Shown: positions 1-7,417 of the stretch, one piece after another
Numbering within the stretch: position 1 is the first letter of the stretch
How the letters are laid out: each line of letters opens with the position of its first letter
Source of the DNA: Paraburkholderia heleia NBRC 101817
GTDB lineage: Bacteria; Pseudomonadota; Gammaproteobacteria; Burkholderiales; Burkholderiaceae
DNA: 64,000 nucleotides
NCBI RefSeq assembly: GCF_000739775.1
Contig: NZ_BBJH01000027.1
Coordinates: 1 to 64,000, forward strand
Direction: 5' to 3'
The notes under the pieces: model-generated
Seen by the model: the letters and a program-made list of their open reading frames with translations, nothing else
Databases searched by the model: none
Told to the model about the DNA's origin: nothing
Translations under genes and position numbers: made by a program

Positions 1-1034
1 GGAGCGCGTGCTGCCACGGCCAGCGGCGTGGCCAGCGGCGCGAACACCGGCGCGCTGCCGAATACGGGCGCCGCTGCCGCCGCGGCAAGCACCGGCAGCG
101 GCGTCACCGGCAGCGGCGTGAGCGCTGGCGGCACCGCCGCCGGGCTCGCCGGATGATGATCCGCCGTCGCGCCGGGTTCCGGCGCGCGGAAACCGAACGC
201 AAGCGGAATATGGGCGGACACCATCTCATGGCGCATCATCAGCCCGGTTTCCGCCGGTCCGACGAAGATCATGCCGCCCGCCGTGAGGCGTGCACAAAGC
301 AGGTCGATGGCGCGGTCCTGCGAGGCGCGGTCGAAATAGATCAGCACGTTGCGGCAAAAAATGAAGTCGTAGCGCACCGGGTGCGGCGCGAGCCAGTCGA
401 ACAGGTTCGCGCGCTCGAACGTCACGGCGCGCCGCACCGTCGCGGCGATACGCCATCCGTCCGGCGTCGCCTCGAAATAGCGCTCGCGAAACGCGAGGCC
501 GTCGCCGCGAAACGCATTGCGGCCATACACGCCGCGCGCGGCCGCCGCAATGGACTGCGCGCTGATGTCGATCGCGTCGATGGCGAACTGTTCGTGCGCG
601 AGCCCCGCGTCGAGCAGCGCCATGGCCGCCGAGTACGGCTCCTCGCCGCTCGAGCACGGCGCGCTCAGCACGCGCAGCACGTCGCCCGGCTGCGCGGCCA
701 GCCGCTTCGCGCCAAGGCGCGCGAGCGCGGCGAAGGCCTCGCGCTCGCGAAAGAACCAGGTCTCGGGCACGACGAGCGCGTCGATCAGCGCCTGGCGCTC
801 GGCAGGCGTGCTCGTAAGACGCTGCCAGTATGCTTCGTACGCCCATTCGGGCAGCGCGGCGCCGCTCGTCCAGTCCTTGCGCGTCGCGGCCGGATGCTGA
901 TCCGCCTGGACCTCGAACGCCACCGCCGCCCGTGCGCCCACCGCGCGAGCGAGCGCGTTGGCGCCCAGCGATTCGGCGTCGATGCCGGTTTCGTCGAGCA
1001 GCCAGGCGGCGAAGCGCGGGTCGGCCTGTCTCAT
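1..1034 (-). CDS. wspC: CheR-type chemoreceptor methyltransferase with C-terminal extension, WspC-like (3' end outside window)
   Basis: SAM-dependent methyltransferase that methylates glutamates on the WspA receptor. The frame opens at ATG 1034, overlapping the wspB stop as ATGA, and stays open to the window edge, so the C-terminus is missing. The SAM-binding segment reads LSAPCSSGEEPYSAAMAL and is followed by FIFCRNVLIYFD, both typical of CheR. After about residue 270 comes an Ala/Pro-rich linker (PLPVTPLPVLAAAAAAPVF). Such a linker fits the WspC branch, where a TPR tail follows the catalytic domain; the tail itself is not visible. Gene order wspA-wspB-wspC supports the assignment over a generic CheR. 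Confidence 0.85.
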   Translation of the reverse strand, partial: MRQADPRFAAWLLDETGIDAESLGANALARAVGARAAVAFEVQADQHPAATRKDWTSGAALPEWAYEAYWQRLTSTPAERQALIDALVVPETWFFREREAFAALARLGAKRLAAQPGDVLRVLSAPCSSGEEPYSAAMALLDAGLAHEQFAIDAIDISAQSIAAAARGVYGRNAFRGDGLAFRERYFEATPDGWRIAATVRRAVTFERANLFDWLAPHPVRYDFIFCRNVLIYFDRASQDRAIDLLCARLTAGGMIFVGPAETGLMMRHEMVSAHIPLAFGFRAPEPGATADHHPASPAAVPPALTPLPVTPLPVLAAAAAAPVFGSAPVFAPLATPLAVAARA

Positions 1035-1525
1035 GGCACGCCTTGCCACGAAGGTGGATCGGGAAAGAGCAGCGCGCGCACGCGCGTGTCGAGCAGCTGG
1101 GCGACTTTCACCCACTGCACGAAACCGCGCCCGTCGCGCGCGACGGGGCCGAGCCAGCGCGCTTCGGGCGTGGCGATGCCGCCTTCGGCGAAACGCTCGG
1201 GCGCAATCGACTGCGTGCGCGTCGCGCTTTCGAGCAGCAGCGCAAGAAGGCGCGGCGGCGCATGAGAGGAAGCCGGGTCGGCGTCGTGTTCGCAGTCGTA
1301 CACGAGCACGAGCCTCGTGGACATGAGCGTGCGCGCCGGGCGCCCAAGCGCGAGCATCGGCAGATCGACCACGGGCACGGGCGCGCCCTCGTAGTCCATC
1401 ACGCCGGCGATATACGCGGGCGTGCCCGGGAACGCGCGCACGGGCGCGAGCGGCAGCACGTGCGCGATCTCGCGGGCATCGAGCGCGTAACGCTCGCCGT
1501 CCAGTTCGAATACCAGGAAGAGCAT
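1031..1525 (-). CDS. wspB: CheW-like coupling protein, WspB-like
   Basis: A 164-residue CheW-domain adaptor that would link the WspA receptor to its histidine kinase. It begins MLFLVFELDGERYALDA and contains the hydrophobic coupling core around YIAGVMDYEGAPVPVVDLP. Its length is that of a single CheW domain with no receiver or kinase part. It starts 13 nt after the receptor gene and overlaps the methyltransferase start by 4 nt, so the three genes are translationally coupled. A Wsp cluster normally has a second CheW (WspD), a CheA-receiver hybrid, a CheB and the diguanylate cyclase WspR; those would lie left of the window. Confidence 0.85.
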   Translation of the reverse strand: MLFLVFELDGERYALDAREIAHVLPLAPVRAFPGTPAYIAGVMDYEGAPVPVVDLPMLALGRPARTLMSTRLVLVYDCEHDADPASSHAPPRLLALLLESATRTQSIAPERFAEGGIATPEARWLGPVARDGRGFVQWVKVAQLLDTRVRALLFPDPPSWQGVP

Positions 1526-1538
1526 CGCCGCTCCCGCG

Positions 1539-3212
1539 TCACGCCTCGATCCTGAACCGCGACACGCCGGTGCGCAGTTCGTTGGCGACGAGCGTGAGAT
1601 TGTCGATGGCCTGCGACGACTGGCGCAGCGACTCCGCCGTCTGCTGGGCGGCCTCGGAAAGCTGCGTGAGCGCCTGGGTAATCTGCTCGGCGCTCGTGGC
1701 CTGCGCCTGCATGCCGTCGTTGACGACCTGGAAGCGCGGCGCGAGCGTCTGCACCGCGCCGATGATCTGCGAAAGCTGCACGCCCACCGCTTGCACGTCG
1801 TGCATACCGCGCCGCACTTCTTCCGCGAACTTGTCCATGCCCATCACGCCTGCCGAGACCGCCGACTGGATTTCCTTCACCGTCTGCTCGATGTCGTAGG
1901 TCGCGACCGCCGTCTGGTCGGCAAGGCGCCGGATTTCGGTGGCGACCACCGAGAAACCCCGGCCGTACTCGCCCGCTTTCTCCGCTTCGATCGCCGCGTT
2001 CAACGACAGCAGATTGGTCTGGTCGGCAACCTTCGTGATCGTCGCGACCACCTGATTGATACTCACCGCCTTCTCGTTGAGGATGGCGAGCTTCGCGTTC
2101 ACCGAGCCCGCCGCGTCCATCACGCTGCGCATGGTGTCTTCCATATGCGTGAGGCCGCTCTGGCTCGTGCTGGCGAGCCCGGCCGACTGCTCGGCCACCG
2201 TCGCCACTTCGCTCATGGTGCGCACGAGGTCGCGCGCCGTGGCGAAAATCTCGCGCGAAGTCGCGCCGATCTCGGTCGTGGTGGCCGCCGTCTCGCTCGC
2301 AGTGGCCTGCTGCTCCCTGGACGTCGCGGCCACTTCGGCTACCGAAGTCGTGACCTGCAGCGACGACTTCTGCGCCTGCGCCACGAGGCTCGCCAGTTCG
2401 TCGCTCATGCGGTTGAAGCCGTCCTCCAGCACGCCGAATTCGTCGCCGCGGTTCAACGCGAGGCGCTGCGAAAGGTTGCCGGTGCGCATGGAGTCGTGCA
2501 CCTCCACGAGCCGCGCCATCGGCACCGTGATCGCGCGATACAGCGCGTACCCGGTGGCGAGCGCGGCGAGCAGCACGACGCCCAGCGCCGTGGCGAGCGT
2601 GATTTCCGTGCCCGTGACCGAGTTGCGGATGGCCTGCGCGGACACATCGGCCTGCTGGCGGTTCTCGTCGACGAGCAAGTTGGCCGTGGCGAGCACCTCC
2701 TGCCAGGCCGGGCCGATCTGCGCGAACGCGGCCTGCGCGGCCGGGCGCGAGGCGGGCAGCTGGCTCGCTACCGCTTTCGCCATCGGCAGATAGCGCGCGT
2801 AGGCGTCGCGCAAGCGCTGGAAGCGCTCGCGGTCGTCACTGCGGAAAAGCGTGCGTTCGTATTGCCGTGAGACCTCCTCCACCTGCGCCATGGCCGCGGG
2901 CAGGCCGGACAGGTCGCGCGCCGTGCTGTCCGCGTCGGCATCGACGAAGGCCGCGCGTTCGACGAGGCTATAGGTCTGATTGGCCGCCGCGCGCAGCGAG
3001 GTCGCATAGAACAGGCCCGGCACCGAGTCGGTTGTCAGGCTCATCGCCTCGCTGTCGATGGAGCGCAGGCGATCCCAGGAGACGGCGGCCATCGCGAGCA
3101 TCAGCACGAACAGCAAGCCGAAGCTGAGGACGATGCGTGTGCCGAGGGTGTAGCGACCCTGAGTCTGTCGAGGCAGGCCGGCTTGGCCGGAACGGGGCAT
3201 GGCGGTGCTCAT
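1539..3212 (-). CDS. wspA: methyl-accepting chemotaxis protein, WspA-like surface-sensing receptor
   Basis: Inner-membrane chemoreceptor of 557 residues. TM1 is at about 27-46, a four-helix periplasmic sensor follows, TM2 is at about 205-228, then HAMP and a long cytoplasmic coiled coil. The signalling tip reads EKAGEYGRGFSVVATEIRRL, the WspA version of the MCP hairpin, and is followed by the WspA-typical ADQTAVATYDIE. ATG 3212 was chosen because the longer frame to 3350 adds only Arg-rich sequence without a signal, and GGAGAG lies about 11 nt upstream of 3212. In Pseudomonas this receptor responds to surface contact and drives c-di-GMP production; here that role is inferred from family and gene order. 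Confidence 0.87.
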   Translation of the reverse strand: MSTAMPRSGQAGLPRQTQGRYTLGTRIVLSFGLLFVLMLAMAAVSWDRLRSIDSEAMSLTTDSVPGLFYATSLRAAANQTYSLVERAAFVDADADSTARDLSGLPAAMAQVEEVSRQYERTLFRSDDRERFQRLRDAYARYLPMAKAVASQLPASRPAAQAAFAQIGPAWQEVLATANLLVDENRQQADVSAQAIRNSVTGTEITLATALGVVLLAALATGYALYRAITVPMARLVEVHDSMRTGNLSQRLALNRGDEFGVLEDGFNRMSDELASLVAQAQKSSLQVTTSVAEVAATSREQQATASETAATTTEIGATSREIFATARDLVRTMSEVATVAEQSAGLASTSQSGLTHMEDTMRSVMDAAGSVNAKLAILNEKAVSINQVVATITKVADQTNLLSLNAAIEAEKAGEYGRGFSVVATEIRRLADQTAVATYDIEQTVKEIQSAVSAGVMGMDKFAEEVRRGMHDVQAVGVQLSQIIGAVQTLAPRFQVVNDGMQAQATSAEQITQALTQLSEAAQQTAESLRQSSQAIDNLTLVANELRTGVSRFRIEA

Positions 3213-3546
3213 TGCGCTAAAGACTCTCCGGTGGCGTGGACCGGCGCGCCCGCCCTGCCGGTGAGGCGGGGCGCGGCTGCGCAGGGCGAGGCCGCGCGCG
3301 GCGGCCCGGACCGCCGTAGTGTAATGCGTTTGCGCGCTTTTATGGGACAAGCGATGCTAGCTGTCAGCCACGTAGGACGGGGCTTGCCGGGCTTTTGGAG
3401 ATGAATTTGCAGGGTTCGCGGGGGCCTTTTGGCCGCCCTGCGCGGCGCCGTGCGGGGATAAGGGCGCGCCGCGGCCCATGCGTCACGCATCGGCAAGCGC
3501 GGGGAATCGCCCGCGCGGCCGGGCCGGCCGCGGCGCCGGGGCCGCC
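3213..3546. other. intergenic region upstream of wspA and downstream of the TetR gene
   Basis: GC-rich stretch of 334 bp with no convincing gene; the frames that cross it are codon shadows. It should hold the promoter of the minus-strand wsp operon. An inverted repeat CGCGGCC/GGCCGCG near 3514-3532 lies just past the TetR stop and could act as its terminator, but it lacks a T run. No operator was recognised. Confidence 0.4.
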
Positions 3547-4215
3547 TTACTTCTTGACGAAGCGCAGCGTGGCGTCGACGACCATCTCGCGATGGCGCGC
3601 GCGCAGGCGCGGATGCGACGGGTCGCGCCCGAACGCCGCGCCGAACGTGTGGCGATTGCCCACGCGGTGAAAGCACATCGAGCTGATGAGCAGGTGCAGG
3701 TCGATGGGATCGATGTCGTCGCGGAACGCGCCGCTCGCCACGCCGCGCGCCAGCAGGTCTTCGATCGTGCGGATCGCGCTGGCGTTGCGGCTGCGGAAGG
3801 TCTTCAGGCGCTCGATGTATTTCGCGCCGTGAATGTTCTCGATGGTGACGAGGCGCACGAAGTCGCGGTGGCGGTCGTGATAGTCGAAGGTGAATTCGAC
3901 GAGCCGGCGCAGGCCTTCGGTTGGGTCCAGTTCGTCGATGTGCAGGTCCAGTTCGAGCGCACGGATGTCGCTGTAGACCTTGTCGAGCACCGCTTCGTAC
4001 AGCCCTTCCTTGCTGCCGAAGTAGTAATACAGCATGCGCTTGGTGGTGTTGGTGCGCTCGGCGATCGCGTCGACGCGCGCGCCTGCGAGACCCATGGCCG
4101 AGAATTCGGCCGTCGCCACTTCGAGGATATTGCGCCTGGTTTGCTCGGGATCGTACTTGCGCCGGCTTTCGGATTGAGCATCGTTGCGTTCGGCCGAAGC
4201 CGCCGGTCTTGCCAT
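3547..4215 (-). CDS. TetR/AcrR-family transcriptional regulator, probable regulator of the quinate/shikimate genes
   Basis: DNA-binding repressor of 222 residues. The N-terminal helix-turn-helix (about 25-70) contains ILEVATAEFSAMGLAGARV and TTKRMLYYYFGSKEGLYEAV, the classic TetR recognition helix. The C-terminal half is an all-helical ligand/dimer domain. It lies downstream of the MFS carrier on the same strand, beyond a hairpin terminator, so it probably has its own promoter. The likely target is the palindrome between the divergent dehydroquinase and dehydratase genes, and the likely effector is a hydroaromatic acid or protocatechuate. Both are inference from neighbourhood. Confidence 0.85.
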   Translation of the reverse strand: MARPAASAERNDAQSESRRKYDPEQTRRNILEVATAEFSAMGLAGARVDAIAERTNTTKRMLYYYFGSKEGLYEAVLDKVYSDIRALELDLHIDELDPTEGLRRLVEFTFDYHDRHRDFVRLVTIENIHGAKYIERLKTFRSRNASAIRTIEDLLARGVASGAFRDDIDPIDLHLLISSMCFHRVGNRHTFGAAFGRDPSHPRLRARHREMVVDATLRFVKK

Positions 4216-4309
4216 GTTTTTCTTGGCCCGCAGCAGGGATGGGATGCGGGGAATTCTAGCACGCGGGGCGCGGCCCTCCAGCTGGCGCCACGTCCCGCTA
4301 CCACGCCGA

Positions 4310-4328
4310 AAGCCGCCCGCAGGCGGCC
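4310..4328 (-). terminator. hairpin terminator after the MFS carrier gene
   Basis: GCCGCC (4312-4317) and GGCGGC (4322-4327) form a perfect 6-bp stem with a cgca loop. Read on the minus strand it is followed by TTTCGG. It lies 10 nt past the carrier stop, so it would end the dehydroquinase-dehydrogenase-carrier transcript before the TetR gene. Confidence 0.55.
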
Positions 4329-4336
4329 TGCGAGCC

Positions 4337-5707
4337 TTACAGCTCGATGCGCTTGATATCGCCCACGATGAAGATGTACGAAGCCGCGCCGATCAGCGCG
4401 ATCACGCCGATGAACACGAGCGCCCAGACGAACGAGCCCGTCGCGCCCACGATCAACCCCACGACCAGCGGCGTGATGATGCCTGCCAGATTGGCCGCGA
4501 GGTTGAAGATGCCGCCCGTGAGCCCGAGCATGCCGGCCGGCGCGATATCCGACACGAGCGTCCAGCCGAGCGCGGCCATGCCTTGCGCGAAGAACGCCAC
4601 CGAGAGGATCGCGATCACGGCCACGTTGCTCTGCACGAAGTTCGCAAGAATGATGGTCGAAGCGAGCAGCAGACCGGCGATGATCGGTAGCTTGCGCGCC
4701 ACGTTGGCCGAGACGCCGCGGCGCAGCATCCAGTCCGAGAACGTGCCGCCGAACATCACGCCGATCGACGCGGCAATGAACGGCATGATCGCGAAGAAGC
4801 CGATCTTGAGCCAGCCCATGTGGCGCTCGGTGGCGAGGTAGGTCGGAAACCACGTGAGGAAGAACACGAGCGTGGAGTTGCCCGCGAACTGTCCGAGGCA
4901 GATGCCCGCGAGCTGACGGCGGCGCACCAGCTTGCCGGCCATGCGCCAGTCGAAGCCCTGTTTTTTCGGTTGCCCGGCAGCCGCTTGCGTGTCGGCCTTG
5001 CGCTCGTGGCGGGCGAGACCGCCTCCCGCCTCGATGTAGTCGAGCTCGGCGCGGTTGGCCGCAGGGTGCTCGTGCGGCTCGCGATACAGGAGCCACCACA
5101 CGAGGCCGAACACAATGCCCACGCCGCCCACCACGTAGAAGAGCGCGCGCCAGCCGTAGGCGCCCATCAGCGCAAAGAGGAACGGGCTGAAGAACGCGAG
5201 GCCGATATACTCGCCCACCGTATAAGTGCCCGTAGCGAACGCGCGCTCGCTTTGCGGGAACCACGTGGCGACCACGCGGCTATTGGTCGGGAAGCACGGC
5301 GACTCCGCGGCGCCGAGACCCAGGCGGCACGCGAACAGCGCGCCCACGCCGCTGATGAAGCCTTGTGCGAGCGTGCACATCGACCAGAGCGTCATCGACA
5401 GCCAGTAGGTGAACTTGCTGCCGAAGCGGTCGAGGAACACGCCGCCGGGAATCTGCGCGACGACGTAGCTCCACGAGAACGCCGAGAACACGAGGCCCAT
5501 GAGCGCCGCGTTGATGCCCAGTTCCCGCGTGAGCTGCGGCGCTGCGATGCCGAGCACGGTGCGATCGAGGTAATTGATCATCGTGCCGACAGCCAGCAGG
5601 CCGAGGATGCGGTAGCGCGCTTTCGAGCGGCGCATCGCGCCGTCGACGGGCGCGGCTGCGGAAAGGTTCGGCGCGTCGCCGCGCCCCGTCGATACGGGTG
5701 GTGCCAT
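4337..5707 (-). CDS. MFS transporter of the anion:cation symporter family, probable quinate/shikimate carrier
   Basis: Inner-membrane carrier of 456 residues with the twelve-helix MFS pattern. The ACS-family signature after helix 1 is NYLDRTVLGIAAPQL, and helix 4 contains GLGAAESPCFP. The central loop carries YREPHEHPAANRAELDYIE, common in hexuronate/galactonate-type carriers. It is the last gene of the aroQ-dehydrogenase-carrier set, 70 nt after the dehydrogenase, so the substrate is most likely quinate, shikimate or dehydroshikimate. Substrate assignment rests on context only. Confidence 0.85.
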   Translation of the reverse strand: MAPPVSTGRGDAPNLSAAAPVDGAMRRSKARYRILGLLAVGTMINYLDRTVLGIAAPQLTRELGINAALMGLVFSAFSWSYVVAQIPGGVFLDRFGSKFTYWLSMTLWSMCTLAQGFISGVGALFACRLGLGAAESPCFPTNSRVVATWFPQSERAFATGTYTVGEYIGLAFFSPFLFALMGAYGWRALFYVVGGVGIVFGLVWWLLYREPHEHPAANRAELDYIEAGGGLARHERKADTQAAAGQPKKQGFDWRMAGKLVRRRQLAGICLGQFAGNSTLVFFLTWFPTYLATERHMGWLKIGFFAIMPFIAASIGVMFGGTFSDWMLRRGVSANVARKLPIIAGLLLASTIILANFVQSNVAVIAILSVAFFAQGMAALGWTLVSDIAPAGMLGLTGGIFNLAANLAGIITPLVVGLIVGATGSFVWALVFIGVIALIGAASYIFIVGDIKRIEL

Positions 5708-5777
5708 GTCTTCGTCTCCGATGTGTATTGACGGGTGTCAGCGCGTGAAGCCTGACGCCCGCCTGGCGCTGTCGTTG

Positions 5778-6698
5778 TTATTCGCCGACGCTTGCGGCAT
5801 TCGCCACCAGCATGGATTGCAAATGCGCATACATGCGTTCCGCGTCGGGCTCGACGCCCGTGAACAGCCGGAACGCGTCCACTGCCTGGTACACCGCCAT
5901 GCCGCCGCCGCTGAGCGTTCGGCAGCCGCGCGCCTCGGCCGCTTCGAGCAGCGCGGTACGGATCGGGAAGTACACGATGTCCGCCACCCACAGCCGCTCG
6001 TGCAGATACTCCGCAGGCAGCGGCATGCCGGGCAGCTTCGCCATGCCGGTGGGCGTGGCATGGATGAGGCCCGTGGCGTGCTGGAGCACTTCGCGCAGAT
6101 CGCCGCCCGCGCTCACGCGGGCCGCCGGGAAGCGCGCCTGCAATTCGCCGGCGAGCGACGCGGCGCGCGAGGCGTCCACGTCGAACAGCGTGAGCGCCTG
6201 GGCGCCCATCTGCAGCGCCGCGTGTGCGACCGCCGCGCCCGCGCCACCCGCGCCCAGCTGCACGACCGCTTCGAGCGAAACGTCGGGCAGGCCGCGCTGG
6301 AACGCGCGGGCGAAACCCGACCAGTCGGTGTTGTGGCCGATGCGCTTGCCATCGCGGAACAACACCGTGTTCACGGCACCGAGCGCGCGGGCGTCGTCGG
6401 AGAGTTCGTCGAGCAGTTCGATCACGGCCTGCTTGCACGGATAAGTAATGTTCAAGCCGTCGAAACCCATGCGCTCGGCGGCCAGCAACAGTTCGGGCAG
6501 CGCGGCGGGCGTGAGCTTCAGCGCTTCGAGGTCGATGCGCCGGTATATGTAATTGAAGCCGAGTTCGCGGCCTTCCTGCTCCTGCATCGCTGGCGTGAGC
6601 GAGCCGCCGATGCCCGAGCCGATCAAGCCGCAGAGAAACGAGTTGGCGGTTGCGCGCGCGCCCAGCGCATGCGTTTTAGCGTTGTTCGGGGCGCTCAT
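5778..6698 (-). CDS. quinate/shikimate dehydrogenase, NAD-type AroE homologue
   Basis: A 306-residue shikimate dehydrogenase fold. The substrate pocket shows GSGIGGSLTPAMQEQEG at the N-terminus, the catalytic Lys in NITYPCKQAV, and GHNTDWSG with the partner Asp. The Rossmann loop is VQLGAGGAGAAVAHA. The residue after strand beta-2 is acidic (LFDVDASRA), whereas biosynthetic AroE carries the NRT motif that binds NADP phosphate. This matches my memory of the Corynebacterium quinate/shikimate dehydrogenase, so I infer NAD-dependent, catabolic oxidation of quinate to dehydroquinate and shikimate to dehydroshikimate. Its start overlaps the dehydroquinase stop by 4 nt. Confidence 0.85.
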   Translation of the reverse strand: MSAPNNAKTHALGARATANSFLCGLIGSGIGGSLTPAMQEQEGRELGFNYIYRRIDLEALKLTPAALPELLLAAERMGFDGLNITYPCKQAVIELLDELSDDARALGAVNTVLFRDGKRIGHNTDWSGFARAFQRGLPDVSLEAVVQLGAGGAGAAVAHAALQMGAQALTLFDVDASRAASLAGELQARFPAARVSAGGDLREVLQHATGLIHATPTGMAKLPGMPLPAEYLHERLWVADIVYFPIRTALLEAAEARGCRTLSGGGMAVYQAVDAFRLFTGVEPDAERMYAHLQSMLVANAASVGE

Positions 6699-7150
6699 TT
6701 CGCCACCTCTTTGGCAAGCAGCGTGGCCATGTGCTCCAGCGCGAGCGCATACCCTTGCGTGCCGCAGCCGACGATGATCGCCTGCGCAACGGGCGAAACG
6801 AAGGAATGGTGCCGGAACGCCTCGCGCTTGTGGACGTTCGAGATATGGACCTCGATCACGGGCTTCGCGATGGCCGCAAGCGCATCGGCAATCGCCACCG
6901 ACGTATGCGTATAGGCAGCGGGATTGATGACAATGCCGTCAACGCGCGTGCGCGCTTCATGCAGCCAGTCGATCAACTGATGCTCGGCGTTCGACTGGCG
7001 AAAATCGATCTCGAGCCCAAGACGCCCCGCCGCCTCGCGGCACAGCCTGGCAACGTCATCTAACGTTTCAACGCCGTAGATCGCGGGCTCCCGCGTTCCC
7101 AGCAGATTCAGGTTCGGTCCGTTCAGGACCAGCACCGAAGGCATTCCCAT
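6695..7150 (-). CDS. aroQ: type II 3-dehydroquinate dehydratase
   Basis: Converts 3-dehydroquinate to 3-dehydroshikimate. The 151-residue length suits the small type II dodecameric enzyme. Visible motifs are VLNGPNLNLLGTREP with the active-site loop, NPAAYTHTSVAI, and EVHISNVHKREAFRHHS with the catalytic His. ATG 7150 was chosen because GGAG lies 8 nt upstream and the family starts a few residues before LVLNGPNLN; the longer frame to 7216 is not family-like. Location in a degradative operon suggests a catabolic paralogue rather than the housekeeping shikimate-pathway copy. Confidence 0.9.
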   Translation of the reverse strand: MGMPSVLVLNGPNLNLLGTREPAIYGVETLDDVARLCREAAGRLGLEIDFRQSNAEHQLIDWLHEARTRVDGIVINPAAYTHTSVAIADALAAIAKPVIEVHISNVHKREAFRHHSFVSPVAQAIIVGCGTQGYALALEHMATLLAKEVAK

Positions 7151-7278
7151 TACACACACTCCAGAACAGCTTGACGACCGGCGCGGCGCATGCCGAAGAA
7201 CCGTTGCATGTTTCACCGCATGGTCGAAAGTGTGCCGCGAAGCGGTCCACCGGTCACCTGGGGTTTGCCAGAATTTGT

Positions 7279-7292
7279 ACTAACTAGTTAGT
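7279..7292. promoter_or_regulatory. perfect 14-bp palindrome, candidate operator between divergent quinate genes
   Basis: ACTAACTAGTTAGT is identical to its reverse complement. It is AT-rich within GC-rich surroundings and lies between the divergent aroQ (start 7150) and dehydratase (start 7418) genes. Size and symmetry fit a TetR-family dimer site. Binding by the 3547-4215 regulator is inference. Confidence 0.6.
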
Positions 7293-7341
7293 TTGCCGTA
7301 TCCTGCGGTCACGCGGGTGGCCAGTGTGTCTGCGGTGCTCC

Positions 7342-7353
7342 AGTTAGTTAAAC
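7342..7353. promoter_or_regulatory. second candidate operator half-site
   Basis: AGTTAGTTAAAC repeats the octamer AGTTAGTT found at 7286-7293 in the palindrome, exactly 56 bp further towards the dehydratase gene. It could be a second regulator contact near that promoter. Confidence 0.4.
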
Positions 7354-7417
7354 GCCCGTTCCACGCCGCCGCACCGGACCCTTGTTCAACACCGAAGTCG
7401 CAGCCAGCACGCACGCC

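Noticed and set aside
3514..3532. Terminator after the TetR gene
   Set aside because: The 7-bp GC palindrome has no T run and such palindromes are common by chance at this GC content; only mentioned in the intergenic entry.
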